The notes under the pieces: model-generated
Database searches by the model: none
Seen by the model: only the letters and a program-made list of their open reading frames with translations
Told to the model about the DNA's origin: nothing
Origin: Candidatus Treponema excrementipullorum
GTDB lineage: Bacteria > Spirochaetota > Spirochaetia > Treponematales > Treponemataceae
Direction: 5' to 3'
DNA length: 8,297 nt
Assembly (NCBI GenBank): GCA_018883625.1
Contig: JAHLFV010000105.1
Span: 1-8,297, forward strand
Program-made: the position numbers and the translations under genes
In this document: positions 1 to 5,083 of the stretch, in pieces
How positions within the stretch are numbered: the first letter of the stretch is position 1
How the letters are laid out: each line of letters starts with the position of its first letter

Positions 1-287
1 GCCTTAATACCGTGCATGGTAGTATTTTCGATTATGATATTTTTTGAATACCAAAGAGCTGCACGGCACAGTTCCGTCATTTCACTGTTGTTGATAGTAA
101 GAACATCATCGTGCCAAAAAGGATACCGCAGATTAAAAAAGCAACGGTTCACCTGAATATTTTTACCTTCTTTGAACGCACTTTCTCCGTCGGCAGGACC
201 GTCAAAGGAACAATCTTCCGCAGTTATACCGTCTATACCGTATAGTGCCCGTTCTTGATCAAACGTTTGATTACAAATGGTTGTCAT
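1..287 (-). CDS. DUF3737 family protein (N-terminal part; gene runs off the left edge)
   Basis: Reading the minus strand from ATG at 287 gives 95 uninterrupted codons, starting MTTICNQTFDQERALYGIDG and continuing to the window edge. The stretch VNRCFFNLRYPFWHDD and the following NSEMTELCRAALWYSKNI are what I recognise as the DUF3737 family, proteins with right-handed beta-helix-like repeats and no established biochemical role. The family is usually nearly 300 residues long, so about two thirds of the gene lies outside. The start is supported by a GGGAGG Shine-Dalgarno (294-299) six bases upstream. A promoter and a palindrome sit just in front (302-347). A LysR-type regulator remnant lies upstream on the other strand. 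LysR genes are commonly divergent from their targets, so the lost regulator may once have controlled this gene (inference). Family call fairly sure, function unknown. Confidence 0.85.
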   Translation of the reverse strand, partial: MTTICNQTFDQERALYGIDGITAEDCSFDGPADGESAFKEGKNIQVNRCFFNLRYPFWHDDVLTINNSEMTELCRAALWYSKNIIIENTTMHGIK

Positions 288-301
288 TTTTAACCTCCCA
301 C

Positions 302-319
302 TATGTGTCTATACACATA
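302..319. promoter_or_regulatory. Palindrome TATGTGT-CTAT-ACACATA, candidate operator
   Basis: A perfect inverted repeat with 7-base arms (302-308 and 313-319) and a 4-base spacer overlaps the -10 edge and the likely transcription start of the DUF3737 gene, just upstream of its ribosome-binding site. Its position is right for a repressor operator. No regulator that would bind it is visible in the window. It could instead be a small hairpin at the 5' end of the mRNA. Confidence 0.45.
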
Positions 320-347
320 ATATATAGAAGAGTCTTGATAATAGCAA
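319..347 (-). promoter_or_regulatory. Candidate promoter of the DUF3737 gene
   Basis: On the minus strand TTGCTA (plus 342-347) and TATATT (plus 319-324) are separated by 17 bases, giving a plausible sigma-70 promoter whose start would fall close to 312. It is the best-spaced pair between the DUF3737 start and the LysR remnant. The -35 is a weak match and the -10 matches five of six positions. Confidence 0.45.
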
Positions 348-396
348 ATACTTATTTATAATAGATAATCATAGGAAAAAGTTATACTTTGACAAT

Positions 397-561
397 ATAA
401 TCAATGTGGGAGAGTCCGATACCTTGTGCTTTCGCCCCCTTGTGCCGGCTGTTCAGTCAGAGGCTGTGGTTATCTGGAAACGGTATCAGGTGTTATCAAA
501 AGCAGCTCAAAAATGTCTTGATGAATTAACCTGTGATTGTATAACAGCAGCTAACAGTTAA
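397..561 (+). pseudogene. C-terminal remnant of a LysR-type transcriptional regulator
   Basis: In the plus frame ending at TAA 559-561 the sequence reads ...NVGESDTLCFRPLVPAVQ..., then VVIWKRYQVLSKAAQKCLDE. This has the look of the end of a LysR substrate-binding domain, where a cytosolic effector-binding fold closes with a CFRPL-type strand and an IWKKYQ...SKAA..FL helix. The whole N-terminal winged helix-turn-helix and most of the effector domain (about 250 residues) are missing. There is no start codon with an SD, and the frame is closed by TAG at 325-327. The left boundary is approximate. It lies beside a DUF3737 gene on the opposite strand, so a deletion probably removed the 5' part of a divergent regulator. 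It is not expected to make a functional protein. Confidence 0.6.
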
Positions 562-610
562 AAAAATAAAAACTTTACATATAATTCAGTTATTACAGGC
601 GTAATAATAT

Positions 611-639
611 TTGACACTTATGAAACTTCATAGTAGGAT
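611..639 (+). promoter_or_regulatory. Candidate promoter of the glycine riboswitch-symporter transcript
   Basis: A perfect -35 TTGACA (611-616) is followed after 17 bases by TAGGAT (634-639), four of six matches to the -10 consensus. The start would be near 646, about 70 bases before the first riboswitch aptamer and 400 before the symporter start. An alternative -10 TATAAT at 580-585 has only a poor -35. Confidence 0.6.
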
Positions 640-660
640 AGGGAAACAAAATGACAAGGA

Positions 661-698
661 TTTTTTAGTTTCGGCGTGCAAATTCCGGGACTAAAAAA
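661..698 (+). other. 14-bp leader hairpin upstream of the glycine riboswitch
   Basis: TTTTTTAGTTTCGG (661-674) can pair with CCGGGACTAAAAAA (685-698) in 14 base pairs (two G-U), leaving a 10-base loop. GATAG (637-641) and CTATC (700-704) could extend it as an outer helix if transcription starts early enough. On the plus strand no U-tract follows, so it is not an ordinary terminator. It lies in the 5' leader before the conserved riboswitch core and belongs to none of the standard glycine-aptamer helices. It may be an insulating or stabilising 5' hairpin. Confidence 0.5.
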
Positions 699-715
699 AC
701 TATCGACAAATGAAG

Positions 716-930
716 TTCGTAGGAAAAAGGACATGTTATGTCCTGCCGAAGGAGTAAAACTCTCAGGTGCCCCCGTTTTCAAAGGGGGTAAAGACTATGA
801 ATGGATGTGGCTCTGGAGAATCTCCCCGGTAAGGCTGACAGCAACGTTTATAGCAACGCCGAAGGGAGTGCCGAAGGTGCAAAATCCCCGTTACAAAACG
901 GGGACGAATCTCTCAGGCAAAAGGACAGAG
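716..930 (+). promoter_or_regulatory. Tandem glycine riboswitch (two aptamers)
   Basis: A cis-acting leader RNA that binds glycine. Aptamer I shows P1 TTCGTAG (716-722) with CTATGAA (795-801), the hairpin GGACAT-GTT-ATGTCC (729-743), and the conserved core CCGAAGGAG (746-754) and CTCTCAGG (760-767). Aptamer II (811-930) shows P1 CTCT/AGAG (811-814, 927-930), P2 GAGA/TCTC (816-819, 911-914), core CCGAAGGTGCAAAA (871-884), P3b CCCCGTT/AACGGGG (886-903) and the hallmark end CTCTCAGGCAAAAGGACAGAG (five bases of which lie before 915). The short linker between the two is typical of the tandem class. Odd points: aptamer I has an added CCCCC/GGGGG hairpin (770-788) between CAGG and the AAAG-AC element, and its 5' P2 strand looks weak. 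Aptamer II has a long extension (822-868) closed by CTCCC/GGGAG. It sits directly upstream of an alanine/glycine symporter, a well-known target of this class. Confidence 0.92.
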
Positions 931-1046
931 TGCGTAAGAAAACTGTTTTCCCACCACCAAAGAATGGAATGGCGGTATATTCTGTTTTCCCATAGCTTTT
1001 CTGTCAGTCGATACTGTCGTATTTACAGATAAGGAGAGTAAGAAAA
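931..1046 (+). promoter_or_regulatory. Riboswitch expression platform and symporter ribosome-binding site
   Basis: The span between aptamer II and the symporter start holds no hairpin followed by a U-run, so control at translation is more likely than at termination. The SD AAGGAGAG (1031-1038) lies 8 bases before ATG 1047. The last strand of aptamer II P1, GACAGAG (924-930), can instead pair with TTCTGTC (999-1005). TTTTCT (997-1002) can also pair with AGAAAA (1041-1046) between the SD and the start. These mutually exclusive pairings could couple glycine binding to ribosome access (inference). The 10-mer CTGTTTTCCC occurs twice here (943-952, 982-991). Confidence 0.5.
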
Positions 1047-2438
1047 ATGGAAGAGCTGTCGCAGATTATCAGTTCTGTCAGCGGTTTTGTGTGGAACAAC
1101 TTGTTGTTGTATTTATTGGTGGGAACAGGTCTTATATTTTCCCTGCGAACAAAATTCATTCAAGTCAGAAAATTCGGTACCGGATTACGTATTGCCTTTG
1201 GGTCATTTTCTCTAAACGGAAAGAAAGCCGACCGTCACGGTATGTCTTCTTTTCAGGCTCTTGCAACGTCTATCGCAGCCCAGGTAGGAACAGGAAACAT
1301 AGTAGGATGTGCCACTGCACTATATTCCGGGGGTCCCGGAGCCATTTTTTGGATGTGGTTGTCTGCCTTTTTGGGGATGGCTACAATCTACGGAGAGGCT
1401 GTACTTGCCCAAATATACAAAACAAAAGATAAGGACGGGCACGTAACCGGCGGTCCTATTTATTATATCAAAGCTCGATTTCCCAACGGATTCGGAAAAT
1501 TTCTTGCCGGATTCTTTGCCGTTGCCATTATCTTTGCTTTGGGATTTGCCGGTAATATGGTACAGGCAAACTCCATCAGCGATTCCTTTTATACAGCTTT
1601 TGGTGTGCCCCGATGGATTGTGGGGATATGTATTGCAGCTGTTGCCGCCTTTATTTTTCTTGGAGGAGTAAAACGCCTTGCTTCTGTAACGGAAAAACTG
1701 GTGCCGATTATGGCTGTTATCTATGTAGTGGGATGTCTGGTTATTCTTGTTATTCAGCATGACCATGTATTGGAAGCCTTTCGCTCTATTTTTGTGGGTG
1801 CCTTCAAGCCTTCTGCCGTTCTTGGTGGTGCCGTAGGTATAGGCATCCGGGAAGCCATGCGTTTTGGTGTTGCCCGAGGTTTGTTTTCCAACGAAGCAGG
1901 TATGGGCTCTACTCCTCACGCCCACGCTTTGGCAAAGGTAAAACGTCCTCAAGAACAGGGTATGATAGCTATGCAGGGTGTTTTCTTTGATTCCTTTGTG
2001 GTGTTAACACTGACAGCTTTGGTTATACTGACTTCCGGACAGCTTCAAGCAGGAGTAAAAGGAGCCTTGGAAGGTTCCGCTTTGGCACAAGCTTCATTTT
2101 GCGTAACCTTCGGTTCTTTCGGGAATGCATTTATTGCAATCTGTATGTTTTTTTTCGCTTTTTCGACGATTTTGGGCTGGTACTTTTTCGGAGAAGTCAA
2201 CGTAAAAGCTCTCTTCGGTACCAAGGCAACCAAAGTATATGCCGTGCTTGTAGTTATCTGCATTATAGTAGGTTCTTTGCTTAAAATCGATGTAGTGTGG
2301 AACCTTTCCGACTTATTTAACGGTTTGATGGTCTTTCCTAACCTTGTGGCCTTGCTGTTTCTGTCGGGAACAGTGGCAAAAGCCGTCCGGGATTATGACG
2401 TACATCCGACTAATTCGACGGACGTAAAAGAGGATTAA
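1047..2438 (+). CDS. Sodium:alanine/glycine symporter (AGCS family)
   Basis: A 463-residue inner-membrane carrier that imports alanine and/or glycine with sodium (or protons). The length is normal for the family. The family signature GGPGAIFWMW lies at residues 95-104. The preceding segment QALATSIAAQVGTGNIVG, the later GLFSNEAGMGSTPHAHA (about residue 279) and FSTILGWYFFGE (about residue 371) are also conserved AGCS segments. About ten hydrophobic spans fill the chain, with a short charged tail (DYDVHPTNSTDVKED). The ATG start has a good SD, AAGGAGAG. A tandem glycine riboswitch precedes it, which favours glycine as a real substrate or a signal of amino-acid status. Glycine switches usually turn expression on when bound, but for transporters the sign varies and cannot be read here. 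The gene is monocistronic, closed by a terminator 12 bases after its stop. Confidence 0.95.
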   Translation: MEELSQIISSVSGFVWNNLLLYLLVGTGLIFSLRTKFIQVRKFGTGLRIAFGSFSLNGKKADRHGMSSFQALATSIAAQVGTGNIVGCATALYSGGPGAIFWMWLSAFLGMATIYGEAVLAQIYKTKDKDGHVTGGPIYYIKARFPNGFGKFLAGFFAVAIIFALGFAGNMVQANSISDSFYTAFGVPRWIVGICIAAVAAFIFLGGVKRLASVTEKLVPIMAVIYVVGCLVILVIQHDHVLEAFRSIFVGAFKPSAVLGGAVGIGIREAMRFGVARGLFSNEAGMGSTPHAHALAKVKRPQEQGMIAMQGVFFDSFVVLTLTALVILTSGQLQAGVKGALEGSALAQASFCVTFGSFGNAFIAICMFFFAFSTILGWYFFGEVNVKALFGTKATKVYAVLVVICIIVGSLLKIDVVWNLSDLFNGLMVFPNLVALLFLSGTVAKAVRDYDVHPTNSTDVKED

Positions 2439-2450
2439 ACATACTTTTGC

Positions 2451-2500
2451 GGGGAACAGCAGGCACTGTATTGTATATGCCGAAGTTCCCCTTTGTTTTT
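2451..2500 (+). terminator. Rho-independent terminator of the symporter gene
   Basis: GGGGAAC (2451-2457) pairs with GTTCCCC (2485-2491), with an inner GGCA/TGCC helix (2462-2465, 2478-2481), followed by TTTGTTTTT (2492-2500). It begins just after the symporter stop. Confidence 0.85.
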
Positions 2501-2561
2501 GATTTATTAATCCGTATATGGTTTACGGAAATTTTACGGGAAATATACCAATGGGGTGATA

Positions 2562-2672
2562 ATGAAAAAAGACAGTTTCCCAAAAGGAAAACTGTCTTTA
2601 AAATATGTCCTGAATAAAACTTCAGAAAATGTTGTAGTGGAACTACAGAACAGGAATGCTAGACCCGAATGA
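2562..2672 (+). CDS. Possible 36-residue small protein (doubtful)
   Basis: ATG 2562 opens a 36-codon frame (MKKDSFPKGKLSLKYVLNKT, then SENVVVELQNRNARPE) ending at TGA 2670-2672. It is preceded by ATGGGGTGAT, which matches the extended anti-SD complement AGGAGGTGAT at 8 of 10 positions and is well spaced. The peptide is basic and protein-like, with no membrane segment or known motif. Against it: the frame overlaps an opposite-strand terminator (2565-2600) and a palindromic element (2631-2705), so codon content may only reflect those structures. No promoter was found directly in front. Function unknown. Confidence 0.25.
   Translation: MKKDSFPKGKLSLKYVLNKTSENVVVELQNRNARPE
2565..2600 (-). terminator. 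Rho-independent terminator for the BIG2 lipoprotein gene
   Basis: Read on the minus strand, AAAGACAGTTTTCC pairs with the GGGAAACTGTCTTT arm through an 11-bp perfect stem plus two more pairs around one mismatch, and six T follow (plus 2565-2570). It lies about 130 bases beyond the stop of the minus-strand lipoprotein, the only gene it can serve. Confidence 0.75.
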
Positions 2673-2726
2673 GGTAGTTCCTGCACTGAACATCTTGACT
2701 ACAACTTACTAAAGTTACAGAAAATG
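2623..2726. repeat. Palindromic intergenic element flanked by 9-bp direct repeats
   Basis: Outer arms GTTGTAGT (2631-2638) and ACTACAAC (2698-2705) are perfect 8-base inverted repeats. Immediately inside are GGAACTAC (2639-2646) and GTAGTTCC (2674-2681), again perfect, so on either strand a 16-bp stem forms with one 16-base bulge. A local hairpin TGTAGT-GGA-ACTACA (2633-2647) competes with it. CAGAAAATG occurs at both ends (2623-2631, 2718-2726), like a target duplication around an insertion, though the left copy shares one base with the outer arm. It sits between the minus-strand lipoprotein stop and its terminator, so it would form the 3' end of that mRNA. No coding capacity for mobility. 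Confidence 0.5.
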
Positions 2727-2728
2727 CT

Positions 2729-4214
2729 TCAGAATAGATAATATCCACTCCATTCCAATGTATATATAGCCATGCTTGGACTTGTGAGAGTGAGGTTAGA
2801 TTCATTCCAGTTGGCAGTCCATTTGCCGGAATTCTCATCTGTTAGTTCTGTTTCTGTGACAGAAGAGAAGTTAATATTAGTTTGAGTATTTTGATCTTGA
2901 TCCCATATGGATAAGCGTTTGCCTTGTGGATCAAAATTTACACCAGATCCATTAGAAAACTGTCCACCTGTCTGCTCAAACCATTTCTTTGTTGTGTCAT
3001 AGACCTTGATGAACTGAATCATTGGAGGGTTGACTCCATCATCAGTAACTTCATATTCATAAGTATGAGGTTTTTTATCTTCTTCTTGCATCATTTTTCC
3101 ATAGGCTATATACAGATCTTGAACATCTTGGGGAACCGGCTTATCAAGGTTTGCTTCGGTAAGATTACTTTCGTCAAAAGTCATATTCATTTCAACAGAA
3201 ATAGACTCTAACATATCAATAAAACGCTGTAAACCAATTTCAATATCCTCTTCAGAGGGAACGGAGGGATCATCAGAGGGAGCAAAATCTACAAAAGGAA
3301 GAACAGCATCACGCAAAGAACTACTCATACTTTCCTTCAACTGTTTTATCATTGTTTCATAGTACTCATCTACAGTATCGTATTTATTGTCATCATTATT
3401 CCATATACTTTGAAGAGTTACCGTTACGGTTCCCTTAGTCTCATTACCGGACTTTGTGTACGTATATAGATTATTAGGAACGAATCCGGTTACTCCGTAA
3501 CTGCCGGTGGTAATAGTATCAGCAGTGATAACATAGTACGGTCCATAAGATTGCCAGTTGCCTTCAATACCGGTACGGGGGCTTACTGTTACTTGACATG
3601 AATCAGTTAATCCTCCTGTAACAGTAGAAACGGTAACCATGGCTGAACCTTCTCTAATACCAATTATATTTCCGTTATAAACTCGTACGATAGATTCATC
3701 GTTAGATGCCCAAGTTAGTTCGGGCATAACGGCATTATCCGGGCTGACGGTTACGCTGAGCAACTTTGTTTCACCGACCCCTAAATTCAATACTTGGGCA
3801 GATAGTGTTATGCTTGTAGCTGGTATACCCTCTCCTTCAGGAACAACAGTTACTTTACATACAGCTGTTTTTGAGGTATCTGCCTTTGCAGTTGCTGTTA
3901 CATCTGCAGAACCTGCTTTATGTGCAGTAATTTCGCCTGTTCCAGTAACAGATACTACAGATTCATCAGATGATGTCCACAATATACTTGCATCTACTCC
4001 GGTGGGGAGAACAGATGCATTCAGAGTGAGCATTCTATTCACCTCAAGAGTAACCTTTGTCTGTGAAATAGTCACAGATTCAACAGTAGGTCCTGCCGGT
4101 GGATTATTCTGCCCCCCCCCCCTGTGTGCCTCCAGTAACGGGTTTACAGCTAATAAATACCGCAGCAAGAACAGTGGCAACGGTAAACAACAGCACTTTG
4201 TTCCAATGCTTCAT
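2729..4214 (-). CDS. Surface lipoprotein with two BIG2 Ig-like domains; out of frame at a G11 tract as sequenced
   Basis: From ATG 4214 (SD AAAGGAG, 7 bases upstream) the frame encodes a lipoprotein signal: MKHWNKV, a hydrophobic core, then AAVFISC with the lipidated Cys at residue 23, and KPVTGGTQ. It enters a run of 11 G (plus C 4112-4122) and stops after 36 codons at TAA (plus 4104-4106). The body continues in the next frame to the stop at 2729. With 10 or 13 G the two parts join into about 494 residues. The body has BIG2 domains near residues 44-124 and 130-210 (VTGTGEITAHKAGSADVTAT; IIGIREGSAMVTV), then an IEGNW... domain of roughly 280 residues that I do not recognise. The ATG at 4180 (MPLFLLRYLL) lies in the body frame only by chance: it has no proper SD and no real signal peptide. 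The protein should sit on the outer surface or in the periplasm, and BIG2 folds often mediate adhesion. Phase variation, decay or a homopolymer read error could each explain the break. Confidence 0.8.
4112..4122 (-). repeat. G11 homopolymer inside the lipoprotein gene, candidate phase-variation tract
   Basis: Eleven consecutive C on the plus strand (G on the coding strand) lie seven codons after the lipidated cysteine. The tract length sets the reading frame: 10 or 13 G gives the full lipoprotein, 11 (as here) or 12 does not. Long G runs are known slippage sites in surface genes of several pathogens, including Treponema pallidum. The position just after the signal peptide is a classic on/off design. 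Confidence 0.75.
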
Positions 4215-4300
4215 AATAAAGCTCCTTTCCTTTTAATTCAAAGGGATATGTATTTAATAATGAAATATAGGACGTGCGTATTCCTACTTTCATGGTTACC

Positions 4301-4328
4301 ATTATAGAACATTACGGAAGTAAATCAA
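4301..4328 (-). promoter_or_regulatory. Promoter of the BIG2 lipoprotein gene
   Basis: Minus-strand TTGATT (plus 4323-4328), 16 bases, then a perfect TATAAT (plus 4301-4306). The start would be near 4294, giving an 80-base leader before ATG 4214. The intact promoter suggests the gene is still transcribed despite the frame break. Confidence 0.6.
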
Positions 4329-4397
4329 GTATTTATAACCCAATAAATAGATTATAAATTTTGAAGGACCGCTCAGAAAAATTTATTAAACATAGTA

Positions 4398-4430
4398 TAT
4401 CCTGTTAGGATAGAAATTTTTATTCTAACA
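4398..4430. repeat. Overlapping inverted repeats upstream of the small lipoprotein
   Basis: TGTTAGGATAGAA and TTTTATTCTAACA (4403-4430) are complementary over 13 positions, with two G-U pairs and almost no loop. A second hairpin, TATCCT-GTT-AGGATA (4398-4412), shares bases with it. The pair lies just before the -35 of the small lipoprotein promoter, a place for an activator or repressor site. The remainder of the 330-base divergent intergenic region (4215-4544) holds the two promoters and no other gene that I can see. Confidence 0.4.
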
Positions 4431-4438
4431 TCACATTT

Positions 4439-4466
4439 TTGTCAGAATAATGAGGAGAGCTATGAT
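4439..4466 (+). promoter_or_regulatory. Promoter of the small lipoprotein gene
   Basis: TTGTCA (4439-4444) and TATGAT (4461-4466), each five of six consensus bases, are 16 bases apart. The start would fall near 4473, leaving a leader of about 70 bases before ATG 4545. Confidence 0.6.
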
Positions 4467-4544
4467 TTAGGTAAAGATTCTTCTTGCACATATAAATTAT
4501 CTTTGATACTATCTTTTGCATACGAAAAAACTAAGGAGAAGGAT

Positions 4545-4975
4545 ATGAAAAAATATCTGTGCTATTTTTGTGTGTTTTAGTTTTGTTGTTGGGGGGATTG
4601 AGCAGTTGTGAGCTTATTGAAGGTGCTTTTGGTTCAAATGAAAAGCCATCTGCAACTCCCCTTGAAAATTTAATTGGCACATGGAAAACAGAAGGCTATG
4701 ATGAGAGAAACTTTGTTACAGTAAATTTTGGAACTGGGGATGTCCAAGCTCGGGTAGCTTATGTATTTTCATCAGGTAGTATAATATTCGATAGACAGGT
4801 ACAGGATGTAAATTCGTATCCTGTACGAAGTGTTCTTACTCTTGAAAAGGTTGATGAGAATTATATTTATGTTAAATCCTCTGATTCTTCTGTGACCCCG
4901 TATTATTTTCAATATCAAAATGGTCAAAAAGTTCTCTATGTCGGTACAATAGGACCGCTTTATAAATCAAACTAA
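4545..4975 (+). CDS. Small lipoprotein, 1-nt frame break at an A6 tract in the signal peptide
   Basis: ATG 4545 follows a strong AAGGAGAAGGA ribosome site, but its frame reads MKKYLCYFCVF and stops at TAG 4578-4580. The rest of the gene is in another frame: VLFLCVLVLLLGGLSSCELI..., with an LSSC lipobox. One extra A in the AAAAAA run (4548-4553) would join them as MKKISVLFLCVLVLL..., an ideal signal peptide with Cys at residue 22. Without it the only in-frame start is GTG 4559, which lacks the positively charged n-region and is poorly spaced from the SD. The mature part, about 120 residues, contains LIGTWKTEGYDERN and beta-rich segments and resembles a small lipocalin-like or domain-of-unknown-function lipoprotein. 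The I-G-x-W start recalls IEGNW in the divergent BIG2 lipoprotein, so the two may be relatives. It lies alone between a promoter and a terminator. Function unknown. Confidence 0.75.
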
Positions 4976-4999
4976 AAAAGTATATTTTGTTATAGAACG

Positions 5000-5033
5000 G
5001 AGCCTGTACCTGTAAAGGCAGGCTCTATTTTTT
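5000..5033 (+). terminator. Rho-independent terminator of the small lipoprotein gene
   Basis: GAGCCTG (5000-5006) pairs with CAGGCTC (5019-5025), with an inner CCT/AGG helix and a GTAA loop, followed by TATTTTTT (5026-5033). It separates this gene from the convergent protease gene. On the minus strand no T-run follows, so it is probably one-directional. Confidence 0.85.
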
Positions 5034-5083
5034 ATAGTCGTGTTTTATCTGAATTGAATTCTTGACTTTTTAACTACCCTAAA

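Noticed and set aside
676..1032. 118-residue open frame on the plus strand (and a 64-residue one at 801-995)
   Set aside because: They lie entirely inside the glycine riboswitch, have no SD, and the conserved RNA motifs explain the sequence.
1320..1952. 210-residue open frame antisense to the symporter
   Set aside because: It is a shadow of a strong transporter gene; its composition is unlike any protein and it has no start signal.
2631..2705. Integron attC site
   Set aside because: attC ends need AAC at the left and GTT at the right of the site; here the arms run GTT...AAC, and no integrase or cassette is near.
2729..4180. Annotating the BIG2 protein from ATG 4180 (MPLFLLRYLL...)
   Set aside because: That start has no SD and gives a signal-less N-terminus; the correct lipoprotein start is 4214 in another frame, joined through the G-run.
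3810..4307. 165-residue plus-strand frame opposite the BIG2 domains
   Set aside because: It is the antisense shadow of low-complexity Ig repeats, with no SD or recognisable domain.
5000..5025. The lipoprotein terminator as a bidirectional terminator for the protease gene
   Set aside because: The minus strand after the stem is CGTTCTATAACAAAA, without a T-run.
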